A stretch of 64,000 nucleotides of DNA. Source: Mycobacterium malmoense (lineage in GTDB: Bacteria; Actinomycetota; Actinomycetes; Mycobacteriales; Mycobacteriaceae). Made by a program: the position numbers and the translations under genes. The stretch spans positions 3,782,001 through 3,846,000 of the forward strand of contig NZ_CP080999.1 in NCBI RefSeq assembly GCF_019645855.1, given 5' to 3'. Below, piece after piece: positions 50,336 to 59,390 of the stretch. The stretch's first letter is position 1. The number at the start of each line of letters is the position of its first letter. The notes beneath the pieces are model-generated. The model did not search any database and was not told the origin of the DNA. It saw only the letters and a program-made list of their open reading frames with translations.

Positions 50336-51280
50336 TTAACCGGCTACCGTGACTCCCGGACTCCAGCGAACTCCCTCGCCGGCGGTCATTTTGGTGATGG
50401 TAAATCCATTTGCGGCCCCGTACTCCAGCGCTTTCGAGGGCAACTCCGGCTCTGTGCTCAATGCGATCAGCGAGGGACCAGCCCCAGAAAGCGTCGCTGC
50501 CACCTTATGACGCCGCAGCAGGCGCAAATATTCCGCCGAGACCGGCATCGCCGGGGCACGCTGCGGTTGATGAAGCACGTCTTCGGTGGCCGGCATCAGC
50601 AGGTCCGGCCGTTCGGTGAGGGCCACCACCAGCAGCGCGGCGCGGCTGACGTTGAACCTGGCGTCGTCGTGGCTGACCTGGGCCGGCAGCAGCACCCGGG
50701 TCTCCGCGGTCAGCGAGCGCTCCTCGGGGATCGCGCAGAACACCCGGATGTCGGGATGAAGCCGCAGCGGTACCGCCAGGTAGTCGGGCCGATCACCGGT
50801 GCGCTCGATCCACGAAACCACCGCACCACCCAACACCGCGGCCGCCGCATTGTCGGGATGACCCTCGAACTCCGAGGACAGCTGGATCAGCTGAGCTACG
50901 CTTAGCAGCGTCGAATCCGTCTGTGCGACAAGACCATTCACCGCCGCCAAACCTCCGACAACAGCCGCCGCCGACGAGCCGAGACCGCGGGAATGCGGGA
51001 TGGCGTTGCGGCAGCGCACCACCAGGCCCGCGGCGCCGACCCCCACGGCCCGCAACCCGCGTTCGACGGCGCGCACCACCAGATGTTCGGCGTTCAACGG
51101 TACCTGGTCGGCACCTTCGCCCTCGACGGCGACCACCAAGCCGGAATCGGTTGTCTCCACAACTATCTCGTCGCAAACGCTCAGTGCCAGGCCGATGCTG
51201 TCGAAACCGGGGCCAAGGTTAGCGCTGGACGCCGACACTACGGCGCTGGCCACCAGCCCGGCAGGCAGCATCTGGGTCAC
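50336..51280 (-). CDS. thrB: homoserine kinase
   Basis: 314 aa GHMP kinase; the ATP loop is HSRGLGSSAAAVVG, and the C-terminal ATLSGAGPSLIAL is intact. It phosphorylates homoserine for ThrC. I used the GTG at 51280; a TTG directly before it is an alternative. Confidence 0.94.
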   Translation of the reverse strand: MTQMLPAGLVASAVVSASSANLGPGFDSIGLALSVCDEIVVETTDSGLVVAVEGEGADQVPLNAEHLVVRAVERGLRAVGVGAAGLVVRCRNAIPHSRGLGSSAAAVVGGLAAVNGLVAQTDSTLLSVAQLIQLSSEFEGHPDNAAAAVLGGAVVSWIERTGDRPDYLAVPLRLHPDIRVFCAIPEERSLTAETRVLLPAQVSHDDARFNVSRAALLVVALTERPDLLMPATEDVLHQPQRAPAMPVSAEYLRLLRRHKVAATLSGAGPSLIALSTEPELPSKALEYGAANGFTITKMTAGEGVRWSPGVTVAG

Positions 51281-51294
51281 CAACAGGCTTTCAT

Positions 51295-52377
51295 CTACAC
51301 AAGCCCCAGCTTCTCAACGACGAGCACGGGATCGACGGGCAGCGGGGACACGCTCGGCATGTCCTTCAGCGCGGTGTCGGGATCCTTGAGGCCATTGCCG
51401 GTCACCGTGCACACCACCGTCGACCCGCGGGCCACCCAGCCGTCGTCGACGGCCTTGAGCAGGCCCGCGATGCTGGCCGCCGACGCGGGCTCGACGAAGA
51501 CCCCCTCGGAGGCGGCCACCAGGTGGTACGCCGCCAGGATCTCCTCGTCGGTCGCGGCCAGGAAGCGCCCGTTGGATTGCCGCTGCGCCTCGACGGCGGC
51601 CGTCCACGACGCCGGCGCGCCGATGCGGATCGCGGTCGCGATGGTCTCCGGGTGGCTGACCGGTTCGCCGAGCACCAGCGGCGCCGCGCCGGCCGCCTGG
51701 GTGCCCAGCATGCGGGGCAGCTTGTCGATCACGCCTTCCTGGTGGTACTCGGTGTAGCCCTTCCAGTACGCGGTGATGTTCCCGGCGTTGCCGACGGGGA
51801 GCGCGTGCACGTCCGGCGCGGCGCCCAGCGCGTCCACGATCTCGAACGCAGCCGTCTTCTGGCCCTCGATGCGCACCGGGTTGACGGAGTTGACGAGCGA
51901 GATCGTCGGGAAGTCGGCGGCCATCTTGCGGGCCAGTTCCAGGCAGTCGTCGAAGTTGCCGTCGATCTGGATGATCTTGGCGCCGTGCATGACCGCCTGC
52001 GCCAGCTTGCCCATCGCGATCTTGCCCTGCGGTATGAGCACCGCGCAGGTGATGCCGGCACGCGCGGCGTATGCCGCCGCCGACGCCGAGGTGTTTCCGG
52101 TCGACGCGCACAACACGGCCCGCTGGCCGCGGGCCACGGCGTCGGTGACCGCCATCGTCATGCCCCGGTCCTTGAAGGAGCCGGTGGGGTTGAGGCCTTC
52201 GACCTTGAGGTGGACGGTGCAGCCGGTCTTTTCCGACAGCCGGGTCGCCGCGATCAGCGGGGTGCCGCCCTCGAGCAGGGTGACGGGGGTCCAGTCGTCG
52301 CCGACGGGCAGCCGGTCGCGGTACGCCGCGATCACACCCGGCCAGGGTTGGTGGATGGCCGTGCGCGGAGCGCTCAT
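51295..52377 (-). CDS. thrC: threonine synthase
   Basis: 360 aa PLP enzyme; the Schiff-base lysine is in TGSFKDRGMT. It converts O-phosphohomoserine to threonine. The ATG overlaps the stop of hom (ATGA). A 14-nt gap leads to thrB. Confidence 0.96.
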   Translation of the reverse strand: MSAPRTAIHQPWPGVIAAYRDRLPVGDDWTPVTLLEGGTPLIAATRLSEKTGCTVHLKVEGLNPTGSFKDRGMTMAVTDAVARGQRAVLCASTGNTSASAAAYAARAGITCAVLIPQGKIAMGKLAQAVMHGAKIIQIDGNFDDCLELARKMAADFPTISLVNSVNPVRIEGQKTAAFEIVDALGAAPDVHALPVGNAGNITAYWKGYTEYHQEGVIDKLPRMLGTQAAGAAPLVLGEPVSHPETIATAIRIGAPASWTAAVEAQRQSNGRFLAATDEEILAAYHLVAASEGVFVEPASAASIAGLLKAVDDGWVARGSTVVCTVTGNGLKDPDTALKDMPSVSPLPVDPVLVVEKLGLV

Positions 52378-53699
52378 AGGCTGGTCCCTTCCAGTCGCAG
52401 CACGCTTGCCACGCCCTGCACGACGTCCAAATCCGCCAGCGCGTGGACGGTTTCGGACAGCGCGGCATCGGAGGCGGTGTGGGTGACCACCACGACTCGG
52501 GCTCCCACCCGTCGCCCGCCCTCGTCCACCACGCCTTCCTGGCGGACCTCGGCGATGCTCACCTCGCGCCTGGCGAATTCCGCTGCCACCGAGGACAATA
52601 CGCCAGGCTTGTCGGCGACGTTCATGCTGACGTAATAGCGTGTGGAGATGAAACCCATTGGGGCGATGGGTAGTTGGGCGTACTTGGACTCTTTCGGCCC
52701 GCGACTGCCCAGGACCCGGTTGCGGGCGGCCATCACCAGGTCACCGGTCACCGCAGACGCGGTCGGCGCGCCGCCGGCCCCCTGGCCGTAGAACATCAGC
52801 CGCCCCGCGGCCTCGGCCTCGACCACCACGGCGTTGAATGCCCCGCTGACGGTGGCGAGCGGATGCGACAACGGCACCAATGCCGGATAGACACGGGCCG
52901 AAACTCGTTCCTGCCCATCGTCTCCCGTGATGCGCTCGCAAATGGACAGCAGCTTGATGGTGCAGCCCAGGGCGCGCGCGGAGGCGAAGTCGGCCGGGGT
53001 GATCTTGGTGATGCCCTCGCGGTAGACGTCGTCGGCGGTCACCCGGGTGTGGAACGCGATCGACGCCAGGATCGCGGCCTTGGCCGCGGCGTCGTAGCCT
53101 TCGACGTCGGCGGTGGGATCGGCCTCCGCATAGCCCAGCGCGCTGGCGTCGGCCAGGGCGCCATCGTAGTCGGCGCCGGTGCTGTCCATCGCGGACAGGA
53201 TGTAGTTGGTGGTGCCGTTGACGATGCCGGCCACCCGCAGCACCGTGTCGCCGGCCAGCGACTGCGTGAGCGGGCGGATGACCGGGATGGCGCCCGCGAC
53301 CGCCGCCTCGAAATACAGGTCGACGTGGGCGGTTTCGGCCGCCTGCGCCAATTCCCCGGTGGACGTGGACAGCAACGCCTTGTTGGCCGTGACGACGGAC
53401 TTGCCGTGCTCCAGCGCGGACAGGATCGCCTTGCGGGACGGCTCCACCGGTCCCATCACCTCGACGACGATGTCGACGTCCTCGCGAGAGACGAGCTCCT
53501 CGATGTTGTCGGTGAGCAGGCCGACGGGCACGCCGCGGTCGGCGCCGATCCGACGCACCCCGATGCCGCGCAGCACCAGTGGGGCGCCGACGCGAGCCGC
53601 CAGATCGTCGGCGCTGTCCTCGATGATGCGGACGACCTCGCTGCCGACGTTGCCCAACCCGAGTACCGCTACGCCGACGGGCTTTTCGTCACCGGACAC
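52374..53699 (-). CDS. hom: homoserine dehydrogenase
   Basis: 441 aa, equal to M. tuberculosis ThrA. It has the NAD(P) site VAVLGLGNVGSEVV, the catalytic core AGIVNGTTNYILS and a C-terminal ACT domain (YYVSMNVADKPGVLS). The start GTG 53699 (SGDEKPVGV) was chosen by length. A GTG at 53705 that overlaps the lysA stop is also possible. Confidence 0.95.
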   Translation of the reverse strand: MSGDEKPVGVAVLGLGNVGSEVVRIIEDSADDLAARVGAPLVLRGIGVRRIGADRGVPVGLLTDNIEELVSREDVDIVVEVMGPVEPSRKAILSALEHGKSVVTANKALLSTSTGELAQAAETAHVDLYFEAAVAGAIPVIRPLTQSLAGDTVLRVAGIVNGTTNYILSAMDSTGADYDGALADASALGYAEADPTADVEGYDAAAKAAILASIAFHTRVTADDVYREGITKITPADFASARALGCTIKLLSICERITGDDGQERVSARVYPALVPLSHPLATVSGAFNAVVVEAEAAGRLMFYGQGAGGAPTASAVTGDLVMAARNRVLGSRGPKESKYAQLPIAPMGFISTRYYVSMNVADKPGVLSSVAAEFARREVSIAEVRQEGVVDEGGRRVGARVVVVTHTASDAALSETVHALADLDVVQGVASVLRLEGTSL

Positions 53700-53701
53700 G
53701 G

Positions 53702-55120
53702 TCACCTCACTTCCAGACTCAGCAGATCGTCGACCGTCTCCCGGCGCAGGATCAGGCGGGCGCGGCCCGCGCGCACGGCTACCACGGCGGGACGGCCGAC
53801 CATGTTGTAACGGCTCGACAGCGAATAGCAGTAGGCGCCGGTCGCGGCGACCCCGAGCAAGTCGCCGGGCTGCAGGTCGCCCGGGACCCAGGCGTCGCGG
53901 ACGACGATATCGCCGCTTTCGCAATGCTTTCCGACGACGCGGGCCGGCTCCGCCGGCGCATCGCTTTTTCGCGAAACCAACCGGGCGTCGTACTGCGCGT
54001 CGTACAGCGCGGTGCGGATGTTGTCGCTCATGCCGCCGTCGACGCTGGCGTAACGCCGGTGCGCCGTGGCGCTCACGTCGACGTCCTTGACGGTGCCGAC
54101 TTCGTACAGCGTGATGGTACCCGGGCCGGCGATGGCGCGTCCGGGCTCGACCACCAGCCTGGGGGTGGGCAGCCCGACGGCGGCCGACTCGTCGCGCACG
54201 ATGGAGCTCAGCTTGGCCGCCAGTTCGGCCACCGGCGGTGGGTCGTCGGGCGCGAGGTACGAGATGCCCAGGCCGCCACCGAGATCGACGGTGGACAGCT
54301 GGGCTGTCTTTTCCGCGCCGAACTCGGCGACAATTTCGCGTAGTAGGCCGATGACGCGGTGCGCGGCGAGTTCGAAGCCGGCGACGTCGAAGATCTGGGA
54401 GCCGATGTGGCTGTGCAGGCCGACCAGTCGCAGGTGATCGGTCGCGAAGACCCGGCGCACCGCCGCCATCGCCGCGCCGCTGGCCACCGACAGCCCGAAC
54501 TTCTGGTCCTCGTGCGCGGTGGAGATGAATTCATGGGTGTGCGCCTCGACACCGACGGTGAGGCGCACAAGCACGTCCTGGACGATGCCCGCCTCGGCCG
54601 CGATGGCGTCGAGGCGCTCGATTTCGGTCATCGAGTCCAGCACGATGTGGCCCACTCCGGCCTTGACCGCGGCGGTCAACTCCGCGACGGATTTGTTGTT
54701 GCCGTGGAAGGTGATTCGCTCGGGCGGGAAGTCGGCGTGCAGCGCGACGGCCAGTTCGCCGCCGGTGCACACGTCCAGCGCGAGCCCCTCTTCGTCGATC
54801 CAGCGCGCTATTTCGCCGCACAGGAACGCCTTGGCCGCGTAGTGCACGTTGTGGCCGCCGCCGAAGGCCGCCGCCATGTCTTGGCAACGGGAGCGAAAGT
54901 CGTCCTCGTCGATGACAAAGAGCGGGGTCCCATACTCCTGGGCGAGATGGGTAACCGGGACTTCCGCGATGGCCACCACTCCGGCTTCATCGCGAGTCGT
55001 GTTGCGTGGCCATACGTTTGGAGCCAGCCGCAGGAGCTCCTCGGGGGATTGCGGGCGCGGCGGGCTTTCGGCGTGACGCGTTTCGTCGGCATGCCGGGGA
55101 CCGGCGGGGTGGACGTTCAC
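53702..55120 (-). CDS. lysA: diaminopimelate decarboxylase
   Basis: 472 aa PLP enzyme that makes L-lysine from meso-diaminopimelate. The PLP lysine is in VHYAAKAFLC; other motifs are GLHSHIGSQ, DLGGGLGISY and ESGDIVVRD. The GTG at 55120 overlaps the argS stop (GTGA) and gives about 25 residues more than M. tuberculosis LysA. Confidence 0.94.
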   Translation of the reverse strand: MNVHPAGPRHADETRHAESPPRPQSPEELLRLAPNVWPRNTTRDEAGVVAIAEVPVTHLAQEYGTPLFVIDEDDFRSRCQDMAAAFGGGHNVHYAAKAFLCGEIARWIDEEGLALDVCTGGELAVALHADFPPERITFHGNNKSVAELTAAVKAGVGHIVLDSMTEIERLDAIAAEAGIVQDVLVRLTVGVEAHTHEFISTAHEDQKFGLSVASGAAMAAVRRVFATDHLRLVGLHSHIGSQIFDVAGFELAAHRVIGLLREIVAEFGAEKTAQLSTVDLGGGLGISYLAPDDPPPVAELAAKLSSIVRDESAAVGLPTPRLVVEPGRAIAGPGTITLYEVGTVKDVDVSATAHRRYASVDGGMSDNIRTALYDAQYDARLVSRKSDAPAEPARVVGKHCESGDIVVRDAWVPGDLQPGDLLGVAATGAYCYSLSSRYNMVGRPAVVAVRAGRARLILRRETVDDLLSLEVR

Positions 55121-56769
55121 ATTCGCTCCGGGGCGCTGACGCCGAGTATTGCCAGCCCGTTGGCGATGACCTGGCGGGTAGCCTGGCACAGCGCCAGGCG
55201 CGCGGTGTGCAGGTCGGTGGGCCGCTCGTCGCCCTGGGGCAACACCCGGCAGGAGTCGTAGAACCGGTGGTAGTCACCGGCGAGGTCTTCCAGGTAGCGA
55301 CACACCCGGTGCGGTTCCCGCAGGGACGCCGCCGTTTCCAGCACCCGCGGGAATTCGCCGATGGTGCGCAGCAGCGCACCCTCCTTGCCGTGGCCGAGTA
55401 ACTCGAGGTGCGCAGTGTCGGGGACCAGGCCGAGTTCGGCGGCGTTGCGCGCCAGCGCCGAAAGCCGGGCGTGCGCGTATTGCACGTAATAGACCGGGTT
55501 TTCGTTGGATGCCGAGGACCACAATTCCAGGTCGATGTCGATCGGGGTGTCCACCGACGAGCGGATCAGACTATAGCGCGCCGCGTCGACGCCGATCGCC
55601 TCGACCAGGTCGTCGAGCGTGAGCACGGTGCCGGCCCGCTTGCTCATCCGGACCGGCTGGCCGTCGCGGACCAGGTTGACCAGCTGACCGATGAGCACCT
55701 CGACGGTGGCCGGGTCGTCGCCGAACGCGGCGGCCACGGCCTTGAGCCGCGCGACGTACCCGTGGTGGTCGGCGCCGAGCATGTAGATGCACAGGTCGAA
55801 GCCGCGTTGCCGCTTGTCCAGGTAGTAGGCGATATCACCCGCGATATAGGCCGGCTTGCCGTCGCTCTTGATCACGACGCGATCCTTGTCATCACCAAAA
55901 GCGCTGGTGCGCAACCAGGTTGCGCCGTCCTTCTCGTAGATGTTGCCGGTCTCGCGAAGCCTGGCGATGGCCTCCTCGACGCGGCCGCTGGTGTGCATCG
56001 AGTCTTCGTGCGTGTAGACGTCGAAGTCGGTGCCGAATTCGTGCAGCGACTCTTTGATGTGGGTGAACATCAGGTCGACGCCGATCGCGCGGAAGGTCTC
56101 GTGCATCTCGGCGTCGGGCAGGCTCAGCGCGTCGGGCGCCTTCCGCAATACCTGCGCGGCGATGTCGGTGATGTAGCTGCCGGCGTAGCCGTCGGCGGGG
56201 ATTGGTTCGCCCTTGGCCGCCGCGATCAACGAGCTGGCGAACCGGTCGATCTGGGTGCCGTGGTCATTGAAATAGTATTCGCGCACCACGTCGGCACCCT
56301 GAGTGGACAACAACCGTCCCAGCGCGTCGCCGACGGCGGCCCAGCGGGTGCCGCCGATGTGGATCGGCCCGGTCGGGTTGGCCGAGACGAACTCCAGGTT
56401 GACCTTGTGTCCGGCCAGCGCGTCGGAGCGACCGAACTCGTCGCCGCCGTCGATGACGTCGTTGACGACCTTGGCCTGCGCCGACGCCTCGAGGCGCATA
56501 TTAATGAAGCCGGGTCCCGCCACCTCGGCTTCCGCGATGCCGTCGGCCTGTTTTAGCGCCTCGGCGAGCCATCCGGCCAGCTCGCGGGGATTTGTCCCGA
56601 CCTTCTTGCCCAGCTGCAGCGCCAGGTTGCTCGCGTAGTCGCCGTGCTCGGGGTTGCGCGGCCGCTCCACCGTGACGACCGGCGGCAATGCGGCAGCGTC
56701 CAACCCGCGCTCGGCCAGTACCGCGGCAGCGGTGGTTTTGAGCAGCTCAGCCAGGTCGGCGGGGGTCAC
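55117..56769 (-). CDS. argS: arginyl-tRNA synthetase
   Basis: 550 aa class I synthetase. The HIGH-type motif is NPTGPIHIGG and the KMSKS-type is RMSKRAGT. GTG start (TPADLAELLKTT). It lies next to, and divergent from, its tRNA substrate gene. Confidence 0.97.
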   Translation of the reverse strand: MTPADLAELLKTTAAAVLAERGLDAAALPPVVTVERPRNPEHGDYASNLALQLGKKVGTNPRELAGWLAEALKQADGIAEAEVAGPGFINMRLEASAQAKVVNDVIDGGDEFGRSDALAGHKVNLEFVSANPTGPIHIGGTRWAAVGDALGRLLSTQGADVVREYYFNDHGTQIDRFASSLIAAAKGEPIPADGYAGSYITDIAAQVLRKAPDALSLPDAEMHETFRAIGVDLMFTHIKESLHEFGTDFDVYTHEDSMHTSGRVEEAIARLRETGNIYEKDGATWLRTSAFGDDKDRVVIKSDGKPAYIAGDIAYYLDKRQRGFDLCIYMLGADHHGYVARLKAVAAAFGDDPATVEVLIGQLVNLVRDGQPVRMSKRAGTVLTLDDLVEAIGVDAARYSLIRSSVDTPIDIDLELWSSASNENPVYYVQYAHARLSALARNAAELGLVPDTAHLELLGHGKEGALLRTIGEFPRVLETAASLREPHRVCRYLEDLAGDYHRFYDSCRVLPQGDERPTDLHTARLALCQATRQVIANGLAILGVSAPERM

Positions 56770-56883
56770 GAACGTCCATCCTATGGGCTGGGGTGCTCTC
56801 GCCCCGAATCCATTGCGGTGGCCGAGCGGCCACCCGCATGCGCTAGTCTGGCGGGGCCCATGGCGCGACACTCACGTCGGCGC

Positions 56884-56959
56884 GCCCCCGTAGCTCAGGG
56901 GATAGAGCGTCTGCCTCCGGAGCAGAAGGCCGCAGGTTCGAATCCTGCCGGGGGCACCA
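56884..56959 (+). tRNA. argV: tRNA-Arg(CCG), probable integration site
   Basis: 76 nt with encoded CCA. Acceptor stem GCCCCCG/CGGGGGC, anticodon stem TCTGC/GCAGA with loop CTCCGGA (anticodon CCG), T arm GCAGG-TTCGAAT-CCTGC. The host sequence is GC-rich up to here and phage-like directly after, so the 3' half probably serves as attL. The second att copy should lie beyond this window. Confidence 0.97.
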
Positions 56960-57287
56960 TAGCTAGCAGAATCGAAAGACCTGCTAGACGGTGCTTTTGA
57001 AGGTTGCTATGGCATCCACTCAGGACGCCCTACCTATCCGCTACCTATCCGGTTTCGGTTTGCCCTAGCCGGATTCGTTTGCCACCACCCGCCCTGGCGG
57101 AGTCGCGTACTTCACGCGCTTTCGCTCAGTCTGCTATTCTCGCAATGTGGCTTAGCCCGCCATAAGTGCGCTCCAATGAAGCGCGAATATTAGCCGATAG
57201 TATTCAATTCATTGAGAACGCTAGCGATCACCATTGATCCGCCTCTAGAGCGTTGGCTATTCAATCGCCGCGATTTAGGGATTCACA
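56960..57287. other. left end of integrated element (non-coding)
   Basis: 328 nt without a credible gene. It contains a hairpin CTAGCAG...CTGCTAG (56963-56969 / 56981-56987), followed by GCTTTT that may end the tRNA transcript. It also holds a tandem 11-bp direct repeat CTACCTATCCG (57030-57040, 57041-57051). The repeat near an att site and an excisionase-like gene suggests arm-type or Xis binding sites. Confidence 0.5.
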
Positions 57288-57464
57288 GTGTCTAAACGCC
57301 TACTCATTTCAACGACCCTTGCCGCCGAACGGCTAGACGTCTCTCCCAATACCGTTCGTCAATTCATCGCGGACGGAAGATTCAAGGGGTACAAAGTAGG
57401 TCGGCTTGTCAAAGTTGATATGGCCGAAATCGAAGCCTACCTAGATAGGGTGGCGACAAGCTAA
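57288..57464 (+). CDS. excisionase-like HTH protein
   Basis: 58 aa: a short MerR-like/HTH_17 DNA-binding protein, with STTLAAERLDVSPNTVRQFI as the HTH and GRFKGYKVGRLVKV as the wing, ending in MAEIEAYLDRV. This is the usual form of phage excisionases. GTG start with AGGG at -8. The location 330 bp from the att site supports a role in excision, but no integrase gene is seen nearby. Confidence 0.75.
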   Translation: MSKRLLISTTLAAERLDVSPNTVRQFIADGRFKGYKVGRLVKVDMAEIEAYLDRVATS

Positions 57465-57475
57465 AGAGGCTGTGA

Positions 57476-57901
57476 CTAGCCATCGTCCGCGCTTGGCTCA
57501 ATCTCTCTGATATCGTCTGCGTTCTTGGCAAGAATATGTTTCAGGGGTTTTCCGTCTGGACCGTAAATAGTAGTATAGTTGGCTGGCGTGTCCTTATTCT
57601 TTTCAAAGCGACCGCGGAGCCAACGTTTCGTGCCCTCGTAGATGTCCTTAGCAATCAAGCTGAGCACGGTTGTGCTGACTCCGCCACCGATCCATATGCC
57701 GACCTCCTCAAGTGCAGCCACAGCAGTGTCGGTCTGCGGCGTTGCATGTGGATATGCGAATGGAATCTGAACTTGGTATTTATCACTGTCAAGTTCAGCC
57801 TTTAGTTGCCGAAGTGACTCGTGCGTAGAGCGGGAATATAGGTAAGGACCTGAAACGCGGACACTAACCGTCGGCGGCTCATCTTCTGGCGTTTTCCCCA
57901 T
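57476..57901 (-). CDS. small EACC1-like protein (candidate conflict-system component)
   Basis: 141 aa. The N-terminal strand-helix (VSVRVSGPY ... STHESLRQLKAELDSD) is followed by a glycine-containing hydrophobic helix (about 66-88, VGIWIGGGVSTTVLSLIAKD), a basic WLRGRF, and a C-terminal hairpin around YGPDGKPL. This layout resembles the EACC1 family (effector-associated constant component) of actinobacterial conflict systems, by pattern only. It is divergent from the trypsin-like protease across 164 nt. The ATG follows a TAAAAT -10 by 7 nt, so it is probably leaderless. Low GC. Confidence 0.6.
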   Translation of the reverse strand: MGKTPEDEPPTVSVRVSGPYLYSRSTHESLRQLKAELDSDKYQVQIPFAYPHATPQTDTAVAALEEVGIWIGGGVSTTVLSLIAKDIYEGTKRWLRGRFEKNKDTPANYTTIYGPDGKPLKHILAKNADDIREIEPSADDG

Positions 57902-57908
57902 GCAACGG

Positions 57909-57914
57909 ATTTTA
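57909..57914 (-). promoter_or_regulatory. -10 element (TAAAAT) for the EACC1-like gene
   Basis: Minus strand TAAAAT, 7 nt before the ATG at 57901; no SD present. Confidence 0.45.
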
Positions 57915-58032
57915 GCGCCGAAAGCCGTCCAGCCACGTACGCAACGCAGGAGCACTTGCCGCGCGGCCTAGCCCCACGTTCCGCCCGGCAAGCTCATCTG
58001 AGCACGTGCGTCGGGTTGTCGGTCCCACTCCC

Positions 58033-58038
58033 TATAAT
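58033..58038 (+). promoter_or_regulatory. -10 element (TATAAT) for the protease gene
   Basis: Consensus TATAAT 27 nt before the protease ATG. It leaves a leader of about 20 nt that holds the strong SD AGGAGG. No clear -35. Confidence 0.5.
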
Positions 58039-58065
58039 CCGTCTCGAACGCTAGCAGGAGGCAGG

Positions 58066-59070
58066 ATGGACACAGGTTTTGGAAACAATCAGCTTTATTG
58101 CGCGTGCAGACTGACCATCACGCATTACTATGAACCGGGCGAAAAAGAGTCAGAATGTCAGGGCACCGGATTTTTGGTCGAGTTTCCCAACAAAGACAAC
58201 AGGCTCGGCCTTGTGACCAACCGTCATCTTGTCGATATTCCTTGGGCCAAGCCTGAACGCGAAGGGACGGTACTTAAGTCAATCAAAGCGGAGATGTGGC
58301 AGAGCAATAAGCTTCGGATCGAAAAGACGTTTGCCAATCCTGAACCGCTGTTTCACGATGACCCGTCAATCGATATCGGCATTATCCCGTTCGGGCCTGA
58401 GTTCGACCCTATGACGCTTGGCACGCCATACGACACGTTTGAAAACATTTTTCCCGACCATGAAACAATGGAACAATTGACTTTTCAGCACGGTTTGAGT
58501 TGGGAGTATTTGTTGAAGTGTGAAAGACTGTGGCCTCAACTTAGACCGGGCGAGCTTGTGATGTTCCCTGGTTATCCGGTGTGGTTCGACAGGGCAGAGA
58601 TTAGGCCGGTACTGCGTTCGGGCATGATCGCCAGTGATCCGCACACAAACTACCGCAGGCACGACGGAGAACCTACCAACCATGATGGCAATCAGCAGAT
58701 TTTGTTTGATGCGTTCTCCACTAGCGGTAATTCTGGTAGCCCGGTGTTTGTCGCTCAGCGCGGTCTGGCACCGTTAGAACTAAAAGTGCCAACTGCCAAC
58801 AATCCAATGCCGCAGGTCGCAGCCAAGCTCAATTTTGAGCCCTACCACGAACCATTTTTGATCGGGATTAACGCGGGACACTTCAATGAGCACGCCAACG
58901 ATCACGCGGGCTTGTCTCGGCTGCACAAGCTGTCAGCGATCATGGAGATACTTCGTGCCAATGAGGCCGAACCGCAGCCACTCGCCCGCAACATGTCGTT
59001 GCGCATCCCCCTTGACAACGCAGTGGGATTCAAACCGCCAGCGACCCTTGCCGAGGAATCGAATGATTAA
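58066..59070 (+). CDS. cytoplasmic trypsin-like serine protease
   Basis: 334 aa. The chymotrypsin-fold triad can be assigned: His54 in VTNRHLVD, Asp103 in SIDIGIIPF, Ser223 in TSGNSGSPVFV; QGTGFLVEF is the first barrel strand. There is no signal peptide or membrane segment, so it acts in the cytosol. Start: ATG after AGGAGG (an upstream in-frame start lacks an SD). It is paired divergently with the EACC1-like gene in the mobile element. Such proteases occur in defence/cell-suicide systems, so a role as cargo effector is possible. The target is unknown. Confidence 0.82.
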   Translation: MDTGFGNNQLYCACRLTITHYYEPGEKESECQGTGFLVEFPNKDNRLGLVTNRHLVDIPWAKPEREGTVLKSIKAEMWQSNKLRIEKTFANPEPLFHDDPSIDIGIIPFGPEFDPMTLGTPYDTFENIFPDHETMEQLTFQHGLSWEYLLKCERLWPQLRPGELVMFPGYPVWFDRAEIRPVLRSGMIASDPHTNYRRHDGEPTNHDGNQQILFDAFSTSGNSGSPVFVAQRGLAPLELKVPTANNPMPQVAAKLNFEPYHEPFLIGINAGHFNEHANDHAGLSRLHKLSAIMEILRANEAEPQPLARNMSLRIPLDNAVGFKPPATLAEESND

Positions 59071-59096
59071 CCCCACCCGCCCTGGTGGATAGCGTT

Positions 59097-59390
59097 CTAA
59101 GTCCATCCGTGCCGTTTGGCGATCTTGGCTATCTCTGCGGCAACGATCTTGCTGTGCGTGCCGTCTAGCTGGCGTTCAAGCTCTTCGCGGGTCAAGAGCA
59201 CTGTGTCAAACCCCACGTTGGGAAACTCACCCGCTACCGCTTGCATGGCGTGCAGTGTCTCTTGATCCAAGCTGTCGCCGCAGGCGTGGTAGGGCCTTTC
59301 GCCAAGGAAGATCGCGCGGCGCAACTTGCGGTCAAATTGAATCTGTGGATCTTCCGGGATGAAACTTCCGCTGACGCTCACAGTATCCAT
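59097..59390 (-). CDS. hypothetical protein
   Basis: 97 aa, convergent with the protease gene (26-nt gap). It starts MDTVSVSGSF after AGG. The middle reads FDRKLRRAIFLGERPYHACG and the C-terminus is a helical IVAAEIAKIAKRHG. I recognise no family. An alternative GTG start at 59417 adds nine residues. Confidence 0.5.
   Translation of the reverse strand: MDTVSVSGSFIPEDPQIQFDRKLRRAIFLGERPYHACGDSLDQETLHAMQAVAGEFPNVGFDTVLLTREELERQLDGTHSKIVAAEIAKIAKRHGWT

Noticed and set aside
56960..57287. Integrase gene expected next to attL
   Set aside because: No ORF of suitable length or motif occurs on either strand between the tRNA and the Xis-like gene.
57476..59070. Bacterial gasdermin-protease system
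   Set aside because: The small partner (141 aa) is too short for a gasdermin and lacks the expected beta-rich pore domain; EACC1-like is a better fit.
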